DNA from: Kribbella sp. CA-293567
Lineage (GTDB): Bacteria > Actinomycetota > Actinomycetes > Propionibacteriales > Kribbellaceae
Assembly (NCBI RefSeq): GCF_027627575.1
Contig: NZ_CP114065.1
Span: forward strand, 3,782,001-3,846,000
Reading direction: 5' to 3'
DNA: 64,000 nt
The notes under the pieces were generated by a model. The model worked only from the letters and a program-made list of their open reading frames with translations. It did not search any database and was not told the DNA's origin. A program made the translations under genes and the position numbers. Position 1 is the first letter of the stretch. Every line of letters starts with the position of its first letter. Shown here one piece after another: positions 32,051-40,800 of this stretch.

Positions 32051-32053
32051 TAT

Positions 32054-32524
32054 ATGCAGCTCGACAGCCTGTACCAAGAGATCATCCTGGATCACTACCG
32101 CAGCCCGCACCACGCGGGCCTGACCGACCCGTACGACGTGGAGGTGCACCACGTGAACCCGTCCTGCGGGGACGAGGTCACGCTGCGCGTCGAGCTGGAC
32201 GGCGAGACGGTGACCGGCGTGACGCACGCGAGCGTCGGCTGCTCGATCAGCCAGGCCTCCACCTCGGTGATGACGGACCTGGTGATCGGCAAGCCGGTCG
32301 CCGAGGGGATGGCGGCCTACGAGAAGTTCCTGGAGCTGATGCAGGGCCGCGGGAACGTGGAGCCCGACGAAGAGGTTCTGGAAGACGGCGTCGCCTTCGC
32401 GGGTGTCGCGCAGTTCCCGGCAAGAGTGAAGTGCGCGCTGCTGGGCTGGTCGGCCTGGCGCGACGCCACCGCCCAGGCGCTGGCCAAGGCCGAGGCGAAC
32501 AAAGAAGGAGCCACCAATGTCTGA
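32054..32524 (+). CDS. sufU: SufU, zinc-dependent sulfurtransferase
   Basis: Accepts sulfur from SufS and passes it to SufB; zinc-binding, 156 residues. Seen: LYQEIILDHYRSPHHAGLTD, first Cys in NPSCGDEVTLRVELDG, second in SVGCSISQASTSVMTDLV, third in VKCALLGWSAWRDA. The insertion between the Cys motifs that separates SufU from IscU is present. The start is the ATG 3 nt after sufS. It overlaps the next gene by 8 nt. Confidence 0.95.
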   Translation: MQLDSLYQEIILDHYRSPHHAGLTDPYDVEVHHVNPSCGDEVTLRVELDGETVTGVTHASVGCSISQASTSVMTDLVIGKPVAEGMAAYEKFLELMQGRGNVEPDEEVLEDGVAFAGVAQFPARVKCALLGWSAWRDATAQALAKAEANKEGATNV

Positions 32525-32918
32525 CCAGACCGACGAGAAGATCGAGCTGCCCGAGGTCGACCTCGAAGCGGCCGCTGCCGGTGCCGGCGGCAAGACGGCC
32601 GGCACCACCCCGGTGGCGGTCGAGGACGTGACCGAGGCGCTCAAGGACGTCGTCGACCCCGAGCTGGGGATCAACGTCGTCGACCTCGGCCTGATCTACG
32701 GCGTGACCGTGGACGACGCGAACACCGCGATCATCGACATGACCCTGACGTCGGCGGCCTGCCCGCTGACCGACGTGATCGAGGACCAGACCCGGATGTC
32801 GCTGGAGGGCCTGGTCAACGACTTCCGGATCAACTGGGTCTGGATGCCGCCGTGGGGCCCGGAGAAGATCACCGACGACGGCCGCGAGCAGCTGCGCGCC
32901 CTCGGCTTCAACGTCTGA
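32517..32918 (+). CDS. sufT: SufT-like metal-sulfur cluster assembly factor (MIP18/DUF59)
   Basis: A 133-residue MIP18-family protein involved in maturation of Fe-S proteins. Seen: an acidic/Ala-rich leader of about 35 residues, then the domain with DVVDPELGINVVDLGLIYGV and LTSAACPLTDVIEDQ, whose Cys is conserved. It ends with INWVWMPPWGPEKITDDGRE. It overlaps sufU by 8 nt and ends the operon before a terminator. Confidence 0.92.
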   Translation: MSDQTDEKIELPEVDLEAAAAGAGGKTAGTTPVAVEDVTEALKDVVDPELGINVVDLGLIYGVTVDDANTAIIDMTLTSAACPLTDVIEDQTRMSLEGLVNDFRINWVWMPPWGPEKITDDGREQLRALGFNV

Positions 32919-32939
32919 GGTCAACTGCGGAAGCCGTGG

Positions 32940-32966
32940 AAGCCCGGGTCAGGTGGCCCGGGCTTT
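32940..32966 (+). terminator. Terminator of the suf operon
   Basis: A perfect 9-bp stem (AAGCCCGGG with CCCGGGCTT), loop TCAGGTGG and trailing T residues lie 21 nt after the sufT stop. Confidence 0.85.
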
Positions 32967-32995
32967 CGCCTGCCCGGATGCGCTAGCGTCGCCGG

Positions 32996-33625
32996 GTGAC
33001 CCGAATCGTCTCCATCGGCCCTGAGCGGCTCGAACGCTGGCTGGCGGGCTTCGCGGAGCGCCACGGCGACACGGCGTACTCCGTGACGCCGTCGAAGCTG
33101 ACCGCGCTGGCCGAGGACGGGTCGCGCGCCGACATCGACGTACCGTTCGGCCCGCTGGAAGAGCTGACGCCGGCCGGTCTGGTCGCGCACGTTCTCACCG
33201 ATCGCCGCCTGGGCCTCCTCCTGGTACGCCGCGGCGGCTACGGCGCCGGTGTTTTCGACGGCAGCAAGCTGGTGGACTCCAAGGTCGGGTCGCGGCACGT
33301 CCAGGGGACCACCAAGGCAGGCGGCTGGTCGCAGCAGCGATTCGCGCGGCGCCGGGACAACCAGGCGCGGGAGGCGTTCAACGCCGCCACCGAGGTCGCC
33401 GTACGGATCCTGGCGCCGGCCAAGCTCGACGTACTGGTGTGCGGGGGAGACCGCAAGGCGATCGACACCGTGCTGGAGGACCCGCGGCTGAAGGCGCTCC
33501 GGCCGCTGGTCCGGCCGCCGTTTCTGGGGGTGGCAGATCCCCGGCAGAAGGTGCTGGAGCAGGCCGGCGTGGACGCTCGCGCCATCCGGATCGAGCTCAC
33601 CGACCCGGACCCGGACCCGGCCTGA
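32996..33625 (+). CDS. acVLRF1 family peptidyl-tRNA hydrolase/release factor
   Basis: A member of the actinobacterial VLRF1 group, related to eRF1 and to Vms1/ANKZF1, which rescue stalled ribosomes. It has 209 residues. Seen: GSRHVQGTTKAGGWSQQRFA followed by RRRDNQAREAFNAA, the VLRF1 core with the Gln residues thought to act in peptidyl-tRNA cleavage, and VLVCGGDRKAIDTVLEDPRL. The C-terminus ends in a DPDPDPA run. The start is the GTG at 32996. It is monocistronic and convergent with the gene at 33672. Confidence 0.85.
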   Translation: MTRIVSIGPERLERWLAGFAERHGDTAYSVTPSKLTALAEDGSRADIDVPFGPLEELTPAGLVAHVLTDRRLGLLLVRRGGYGAGVFDGSKLVDSKVGSRHVQGTTKAGGWSQQRFARRRDNQAREAFNAATEVAVRILAPAKLDVLVCGGDRKAIDTVLEDPRLKALRPLVRPPFLGVADPRQKVLEQAGVDARAIRIELTDPDPDPA

Positions 33626-33628
33626 CCG

Positions 33629-33670
33629 GGCCCGGCTGAGCGGGGCCCGGCTGAGCGGGACCCGGCCGGC
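33629..33670. repeat. 15-bp tandem repeat between convergent genes
   Basis: GGCCCGGCTGAGCGG is repeated exactly at 33629-33643 and 33644-33658, followed by a diverged partial third unit. It occupies the 46-bp gap between the release-factor gene and the minus-strand gene. It may contribute to termination, since the units can fold on each other; this is inference. Confidence 0.65.
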
Positions 33671-33671
33671 G

Positions 33672-34232
33672 TCAGACGGCTGGGCCGTAGAGCGCCCGGA
33701 AGTCCGCGAGGGTGCCGCGGTAGTACTCCAGGTCGTCGACCAGCTTCCCGCGGGTCACCAGCTCGGGGCTCTGAGCGCGGGCTTGTGTACCGAGCTCCGA
33801 CCAGACGGCCGACTCCGGCGCGTCCTCGGCGCCCTCCGGCAGGAACTTCAGCGCTTCGCCGACCGCGTCGGCGGCGAACTCCCAGTTCAGCTCGACGCTG
33901 GTCCGGTCCTGGTCCGGCTCGCCGGTGTAGGCGAGGTCAGCGGTGAGCGCCCGGCGGGCGAAGGATGCCGCCACCAAGGCCCACTGCGCGGCGTCGATCA
34001 GCGAAGAGACCCCGAGGCCGAAGCGCGCGCCGATCTTGCGGGCCGCGTCCTCCGAGGCGTATGGCACCGCGATCTCGCCCGCCGTCGTGGCCAGCAGCCA
34101 GGCGTCCGGGCCCTGGGTCACGTTCGGGCCAGGCTCGATCGGGTCCGGGGCGGTGGCCGGCGCGGTCTCGTCGGCCGCGGTCAGCAGGCTCACGTAGGTC
34201 TGCGCCTCGGTCAGGGTCCTTGCGGTCAGCAT
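33672..34232 (-). CDS. Uncharacterised protein, paralogue of the preceding gene (third gene of the giant-protein operon)
   Basis: A soluble 186-residue protein that I do not recognise. It aligns by eye with its upstream neighbour: ARTLTEAQTYVSL with ARTRDEAHLYLEL at the N-terminus; SSLIDAAQWALVA with SELLDAGQWLAVA; AVGEALKFLPEGAEDAP with AVEEVIKFVPPGQDVVP; and a related C-terminal helix. It lacks the neighbour's four zinc-ribbon cysteines. There is no signal peptide and the protein is acidic. It starts 3 nt after the neighbour's stop, so the two are co-translated. Given its position behind a 2,374-residue protein, an immunity or chaperone role is possible, but nothing in the sequence proves it. 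Confidence 0.75.
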   Translation of the reverse strand: MLTARTLTEAQTYVSLLTAADETAPATAPDPIEPGPNVTQGPDAWLLATTAGEIAVPYASEDAARKIGARFGLGVSSLIDAAQWALVAASFARRALTADLAYTGEPDQDRTSVELNWEFAADAVGEALKFLPEGAEDAPESAVWSELGTQARAQSPELVTRGKLVDDLEYYRGTLADFRALYGPAV

Positions 34233-34235
34233 CGG

Positions 34236-34766
34236 TTATCTCGCTCCTGTTTCTCGGCCGAGTTCGTGATAGGTGTCACGCACCACCAGCAGGCGGACCA
34301 GCCGGAACCTACCGGGTTCGGCCTCGAACACCTGCCGCCCGGTGCCGGTCCAAAACTCGTCCGCCGGTACGACGTCCTGCCCGGGCGGGACGAACTTGAT
34401 GACTTCCTCCACCGCCGCTCGCGCGATCGCCAGCGCCTGCCCGGCCGCCGTGGGGTCGGTTGGCACCGCCCCGGCCGCCTGGTCCGCGACGGCCAGCCAT
34501 TGACCGGCGTCGAGCAGCTCCGACGGCTCGGGCCCACCGAAGGTCGGCCAGGACCCCGTCGGCGTCTCCGTGGCAGGCAGCCCGAACAGGTACTCCCGTT
34601 CGGCAGCGCAGCCGGGACAGGTCGCCGCGTAGCTGATGGTCAGCTCACCGTCGATCTCGACCAGGGCGTGTTCCCAGGGTGCCTCGGCCGAACCGCAGTC
34701 CGGGCAGGGCTGCAGCTCGAGGTAGAGGTGAGCCTCGTCCCTCGTGCGTGCCACCGCGAACGCCAT
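34236..34766 (-). CDS. Uncharacterised zinc-ribbon protein following the giant gene
   Basis: A soluble protein of 176 residues. Seen: two Cys pairs forming a zinc ribbon (CPDCGSAE and TCPGCAAE, about 30 residues apart). A helical region (SELLDAGQWLAVADQAA and ARAAVEEVIKFVPPGQ) is shared with the next gene. The start is the ATG at 34766 because GAGAGGGA stands just upstream; an open frame extends 48 nt further without a ribosome site. It lies 44 nt behind the stop of the giant gene, in the same direction and without an obvious terminator between. It is probably a co-expressed partner; function unknown. Confidence 0.78.
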   Translation of the reverse strand: MAFAVARTRDEAHLYLELQPCPDCGSAEAPWEHALVEIDGELTISYAATCPGCAAEREYLFGLPATETPTGSWPTFGGPEPSELLDAGQWLAVADQAAGAVPTDPTAAGQALAIARAAVEEVIKFVPPGQDVVPADEFWTGTGRQVFEAEPGRFRLVRLLVVRDTYHELGRETGAR

Positions 34767-34810
34767 ACCGTCCCTCTCGTCGTCTCGCACCATCATGCCC
34801 GCTGCTCGCC

Positions 34811-37800
34811 TCACGGACCGGCCAGCGAGGGCCCGTGCCCGGGAGCCGCTGCGGCCCGGCCGGTCGCGGCACCGCCGATCGGTTGACGTTCGCCCTGCCC
34901 TGGCTTCGCAGCCAGGTGCCGGACGGTCGCCGAGTGATCGAGACCCTTCAGCATCGACAGCGGTACGCCGCTTCGTTCGAGCGCCTCGGTCACCTTGCCG
35001 TTGAACGACTCGGTCCTCGGCAGACTGTTGTGGAGCGCCCGCAGGTCGACCCGGCCCTCACACATCAGCGCGATCGTGGGGTGCAACGTCGAGAACGCCT
35101 CGGCATAGCCGCTGCCGTCACCGACCTCACGCAGCGTCCCGTCCTTGCCGGCCAGATAGTTGCGCTCGGCCCCGTCAGCTTCCTGGACGGCCAGCGTCAC
35201 CGTCCGCTTCTCGGCGACCGCTTTGTTCAGCGCGGTCAGCAACGGACGGTAGGGCTGGTGGACATTGTTGCCAGCGGCATCCACCCCGTACTCCGTCTGC
35301 CGCAGCTCGGCCCGGGCCGGAGTGGGAGTCACCGCCGCGAGCTGCGGGGTGACCGTGGCGCCGGTCTCGAGCTGGCGAATCCCGTCCAGCGCCTCGTGCT
35401 GCAGCATCTTGAGCCAGTAGACGGCCTCGGCCTGCTCCGGCAGCTGTTCGGTGTCCTTGACCTTCGGTACGCCGCGGCCGGTGTCGGCCACCTCGTAAAC
35501 CGTCACGCTGTAGGCCATCGACGCCTCGACGGTGGCCAGGTCGCCCTCGCTGAAACGGCTGGTCTCCAAGCGGGTGCCGTGGGAGTCCGAGCCCTGCTCC
35601 TTGAGTTCCTTGCCGACCGAGCCACCGACGTTGAACGGGCCGCCGCCCGCGCCACCGTTCCCGGTGGCCATCAACTGGTTGCCGGTCGTCGTGACTCCGG
35701 TGCTGTGCTGGCTGCGCGCGACCTGACCGCTCTGGCCGCCCGGCAGCGGGTTGTCCTGCAGCTCCCAGCTCTGCGGCCTGGCCTTCACGACCACGACGTA
35801 CGCCGTGCGTCCGTTGCCCCGGTCGGCGATCGGGGTCAGTTGCAGACCCCGGTCGCCGGTCAGCCGCTTGACCGCCGCGCAGAGCGCAGTCGGGCTCAGC
35901 TGACCCTCCAGAGCGACCTGCTGGTCGCGCATCGCCGCTTCGCCGATCCGCTCGACCATCGCCGCCCGGATCTGCTGGTAGAGCTGGTCACCGGCCGGGC
36001 GGCCCTTGCCGTGCGGGATCATCGCCTCCGCCGCGGCGCCGTCGGGGAACCGGAACGAGGACGAGCGGTGATCGGGGCTGATCTCGACGACCGACTGCTG
36101 CGGCTGCGCCACCTGGTCCGGGTCGGCCGGCTTGAGCAGCTCGCGCGGCACCATCAGCGTCATCCGCGCCTGAACCGTCGCCGGGGTGGCATGAACAGTC
36201 TGTTCGGACGGCAGCGTCCGGTTGATCCGCCAGCGCAATCCGGCCATCGTCGCCGCGCCCGCGTTGTGGACACGGGAGACCTGGACTTCGAAGGTGGCGT
36301 CGCGCTGGATCTCCGCCTGCTGGAAGTGTCCGGTGCGATCCAGATGCGTGTTCAGCCTGCCCCGCTTGGCGGCGACGGTGCGGGTCCGCGCGGTGGAGGC
36401 GCCGGCGGAGAGCGAGGTGTCGATCGAGCCCTTGACCTCCGCGCCGGCCGAGTAGGTCGTCGTGTGCGAGACCGACTGGTCCTCGCCGACGTAGTCGTAG
36501 TTCTGCTTCAGGCCGATCGCGTCGACCTCGGGCAGCTCCGGGGTGCCGTCGACCAGGATCGGACCGGCGTACCGGCCGTTGACGCGGACCACGATCAGGT
36601 CCGGGTTCGGCTGGCCGGCGACGGGGACCTCGATCTCGGCGACGAAACCACGCACGCCGTACATGTCGTTGAGGTGGCCGTGCCACCCGTCGGTGCCGAG
36701 GTCGCTGGTGAGCGCGGACCGCAGCATCGAGTTCGTCGCCAGCAGGCCGGGCGCGAGCTCCTCCACCTGGCGCAGGGCCGGGTTGAGCAGGTCGACCTGC
36801 TCGCCTGGCCGCCCGGGCGGGCTGATGTCCTCGATCTGGCTCGAAGCCAAGCCCACGTCGTACTGCGGGGGCAGGGTCATCTCGCGTTGCCGGCCGGCGG
36901 TCTGCTCGACGTCGCTGAGCGTTTCGTCGAGGCGCAGCGCCGCGGGCGGCGCCGGGGTCTGTTCGCCCTTGGCGTGGTCGAGGACTCTTTCGGAGAGCCG
37001 TTCGTCGGTGTGCTCGGCCGCCAGACCGGTCGACACCCCGGCCTTCTCCTGCTTGTAGCGGCGGACGAAGGCAGCGGCGTCCCGCGGGCTGATCTTGAGC
37101 TTGCCGGCCAGGTACCGCTCGGCGGCATCCTCGACGACCGGGAACGGCAGATCCAGCTCGCGTTGCCCGTAGAGCCGCAGCGCGCGACGTTCTGGCGTCG
37201 TGGTCAGCGCCTTCGCGTCCTGCAGTGGGACGCTGTGGACAAGGTTGCCCTCGGCATCCGAGATCTCGGCCACCAGCCGATAGCGATCGAGCGACTGGTA
37301 GTGCGTACCGACATTGACGAGCAGGCCTTCTTCGCCCATCGTCTGACTGTTGGTGGTCGACTGGGCCCGCCCGCCGCTGCGGGCGACGCTCGCGCTGCCG
37401 GCCACCGAAGCGCCGTCCGCCCGGACCGGGCCACCACCACCGTCGGCTCCGACCCCGCCCGAGGCGGACCGGCCCGAGGTGAAGCTGGTGTCCTTCATCG
37501 TGAAGTTGATGTCGCCGGAGTTCTGCTCGGTGACCGCGACGAAGGTCCGGTCGATCGCCTCGCCGCGCACCACCACGCTGTAGCCGCGGGGGAGTACGGT
37601 GCCCTGCCGGACCGCGTCGACCGGGTTCCCGGCCGGCGGAACGATCGTCAGCGGGAGCCGGTACTCGCCGTTCATCCACTCGTTGTGCGCGACCAGGCTG
37701 TCCGGTGCGAGCATCGCGTGCAGCTCGAGGTAGCTGCTCGATCCCAGCTCGAGCGCGTCGACCGCGGAGGCGATCCGGTCGACCGGGTTGCCGGCATCGA

Positions 37801-40800
37801 CGTGCACCGGCATCGACTGTTTGACCGCGGCCGCACTCGGCGCCTTGGGCTGGGCGGCGTGGGCGGGCTCGGCGGCGCGGGTCAGTGCGCTGTCGATCAA
37901 GAGCTTGGCACTGCCGCGCGCGTCGGCCAGGGCGGCGGAGTCACCGTCGCGGGTGATCTCGGTGACGAGGATGCGATGCCCGGTGCGCAACTTGTCCACC
38001 GGCCCGGTGCTCTCGGTCAGCGAAACACGGTTGACCCGGCGTCCGGCCGACCAGCTGAAACTGCGTCCGAGCGCGTTCCGGCTGAGCTTGAGACCGATCC
38101 GGCCGGCCAGGCCGCGAACTCCCTCCTCCGGGCCATCGCCGACGCCCGCTCCGCCTGACAGCGGCACGCCTCTCGATCGGCCACCTGAGCGGCCACTGGC
38201 ATCGGAGGCGATACCGAGTCGTACGACGTTGTCCGTCGTACTGGTGCCTTCGCCGTTGACGTCCTGGAAGTCCTGGACGACAGCGATCCGGAACGTCCGG
38301 TACTGCGGCGCCCGGCCGGTCCGCTGGTCGATCAGAACCATCGGGATGCCGCTCTGCGCAGCCTGGTTGTAGCCGGCTTCGAGCCGCTCGGCCGAGAGGT
38401 GCTGGATCACCCGGTCGTAGTTGGTCAGTTGCCCCGACCGCAGCCGCCGGTCGGACGGATGCGCGCCGTACGCGGGCTTGACGTTCTGGTCGAGGACAGG
38501 CTGGAAGTTCCGGTCGAGCGGGGGCACGAGGCCTTCGCGGCTCAGGTTGGCCAGCGTCTGCTCCAGTGCTTCGCGGTCACCGGTGAAGTCCTGCACGAGG
38601 GCCTGGCCGGCGCCGCGCAGTTGCCTCTCGCCAGCGCCGATCACGGGCGGCAGTGTCTGGACGCCGGTGGCCGGCTCGGGGTCGCCTCGCAGCAACAACT
38701 TGCCGTCCTGGTTCAGGCGCGGCGTGCCGTCCGCGTTGCGCAGTACGGCGGCTTTGTCGACCCGACCACCTGCGCGCAGCAGGTCGCTCTCCGGGACCCG
38801 CAGCCTGGCGTCGCAGAAGTCGCTGACAACCACCGGCTCGGCCTTGGGGTCGCCGAGCTTGCGCAGCGTCGCCCGTACGCCGAAGCCGACGACCACTCCC
38901 TGGGTCGGGCCCTGGTTGCGATGCACCACCGGGGTGATCGAGGTCGCGCTGACGTTCAGCCCGCCTTGCCGGGAAACGGCGCGGCCGGCCGAGACGCTCG
39001 GGCCGAGATCCAGCGAGGTGGCGCCCAGATCCTTGAAACCTCCACTGACGCCCAGCGACGCTGAGGCCGACGAACTGAAGCCCTGACTCGCGCTGACGCT
39101 GTTGAAGCCGACCTGGACCTCTTCCTGCCAGAGATCAGGACTGGCCTCGCCGCTGAGCTTCGCCGTACTCCAGATCGGCTCGAGCTCGAGTTGCACGTGA
39201 TAGGCGCCTTCCCCGGCGCTGACGATCTCCCGGCCGTACCCACCTGGTCTGCTGGTCTGCCGCAGCAGCCGGTTCACGTTCTCGGTCACCAGGCCGTTGA
39301 TCTGCTCGTACGCGACCTTGTCGATCGGGCCGAACCGTTCCCGGCCGCCCGCTACCAACCGGTCCCGGACGGAGTTCAGGCCGTCGATGTGGGTGACCGT
39401 GTGGCGCGGGAAGGCCGGTTCGATCTCGTCGGCCCGGCCGAGCTCGGCCAAGGTGACGGTTTCTGCGGGCGGCTTGACGGTGTAGGCGGCAGACACCCAG
39501 GTGAGCTGCTTGCCCGCGTCGAAGGTCTGGGCCGGCCGCCACGGATCGGTCGCGGACGCGCGGACCTCGATCTCCCACTCACCGGTCCAGCCGACCTGGA
39601 CCGACTCGCCCCGGTCGTCGTCGACCGCGCCCTGCTTGTCGTGCGAGCTGGAACTGCTCGACTCGCTGTGAGCCCATCCCGACGACACGTCGACGCGCGG
39701 CGCGGCGACCTGGGACAGCAACTGGACCGTGCTGCCGGGCGGTGCGAGCTCCATCACCGGCTTCGCGTTCACGCCGAAGCCGGCACTGGCCGAGTGTGCG
39801 GCGGTAGTCGAGATGCTCTGCCCACCGTCGCCGATGGTGCCCGACATCTGCTCGGCCAGCTCGTAGTCGCGATCCAGGTTCTCGCGGATGTCGCGGGGCT
39901 TCAGCCTGAGCCGGACCTGCGCCAGCTCGGTGACATCGGAGTCCGGACTGCCCCCGACCGTGAACTCGATCCCTTCGGGTGAAAGCACCCGCCGGTACGC
40001 CGCGTCCGGCAGCGGCAAAGGTCCAGTGCCGTCGGCGAGCCGCGCTGAGATGCCGTGGGCGCCAAGTACCTGGTCGATCTCACTGACCGGCAGAGCGGGC
40101 GGCCGCCCACCCGGTACGCCGGTGTGCAGCACGTCCTTGACCGGCAATGCCTCGTCGGCGGCAGTGCGGTACGCGTCCGCCCTCTCCACAGCCGTCTTGG
40201 CCAGCGTGGCGATCGCGGCCTGAGGCCGGTTCGGATCGGCGATCGCAGCATCGAGCTCTGCCAGCAGATTCCGCTGACTGGCAAGGGCTTCCGCAGCGGC
40301 GACCGAAGCGTTGCGGTAACCCTCGGCAAGCTGCGTATGGCGAACAGTCTTCCGCGCGGCACCCGAGGCCTTGCCTTCGATGACACGGGCTCGTTCGGGC
40401 GCACCTTTGTCCTTGAAGGTCCGCTCGATCGCTGCATCGGCCGTCAGGGTCAGAGCCTCGGTTCCGGCCGCGGTCGAGCTGTCTTCCTTCGCGGTGGCCA
40501 GTCCCTCGAGTTCCTGAACCTCCGACTGCAAGCCGCTGACGGCATCGGCAACCTGCAGTCGCAACGCGGCCGGCGTGTACGGCGCCAGCGCGGTCGCCTC
40601 CGCCCGGACAGCGAGGGCTGCCACCGTTCCGGCCGCGGCAGCGCCGGGCACGTGGATCGCGTCAGCTGCCCAGGGAAGTGCGGGGGCGACACCGCCTCGT
40701 TTGCGGATCGAGGTCGCGAGGGCTTCGAGATCGCGTTCCAGATCGGCCACGCTGTGCGGGCCGGCGGGCCGCCCGTTGGCGGCGACCTGCGCTCGTGCCC

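Noticed and set aside
34679..38158. A 1,159-residue plus-strand open frame opposite the giant gene
   Set aside because: It is Arg/Gly/Leu-rich and lacks motifs, and the opposite strand has the coherent modular protein with a good ribosome site. High GC keeps antisense frames open.
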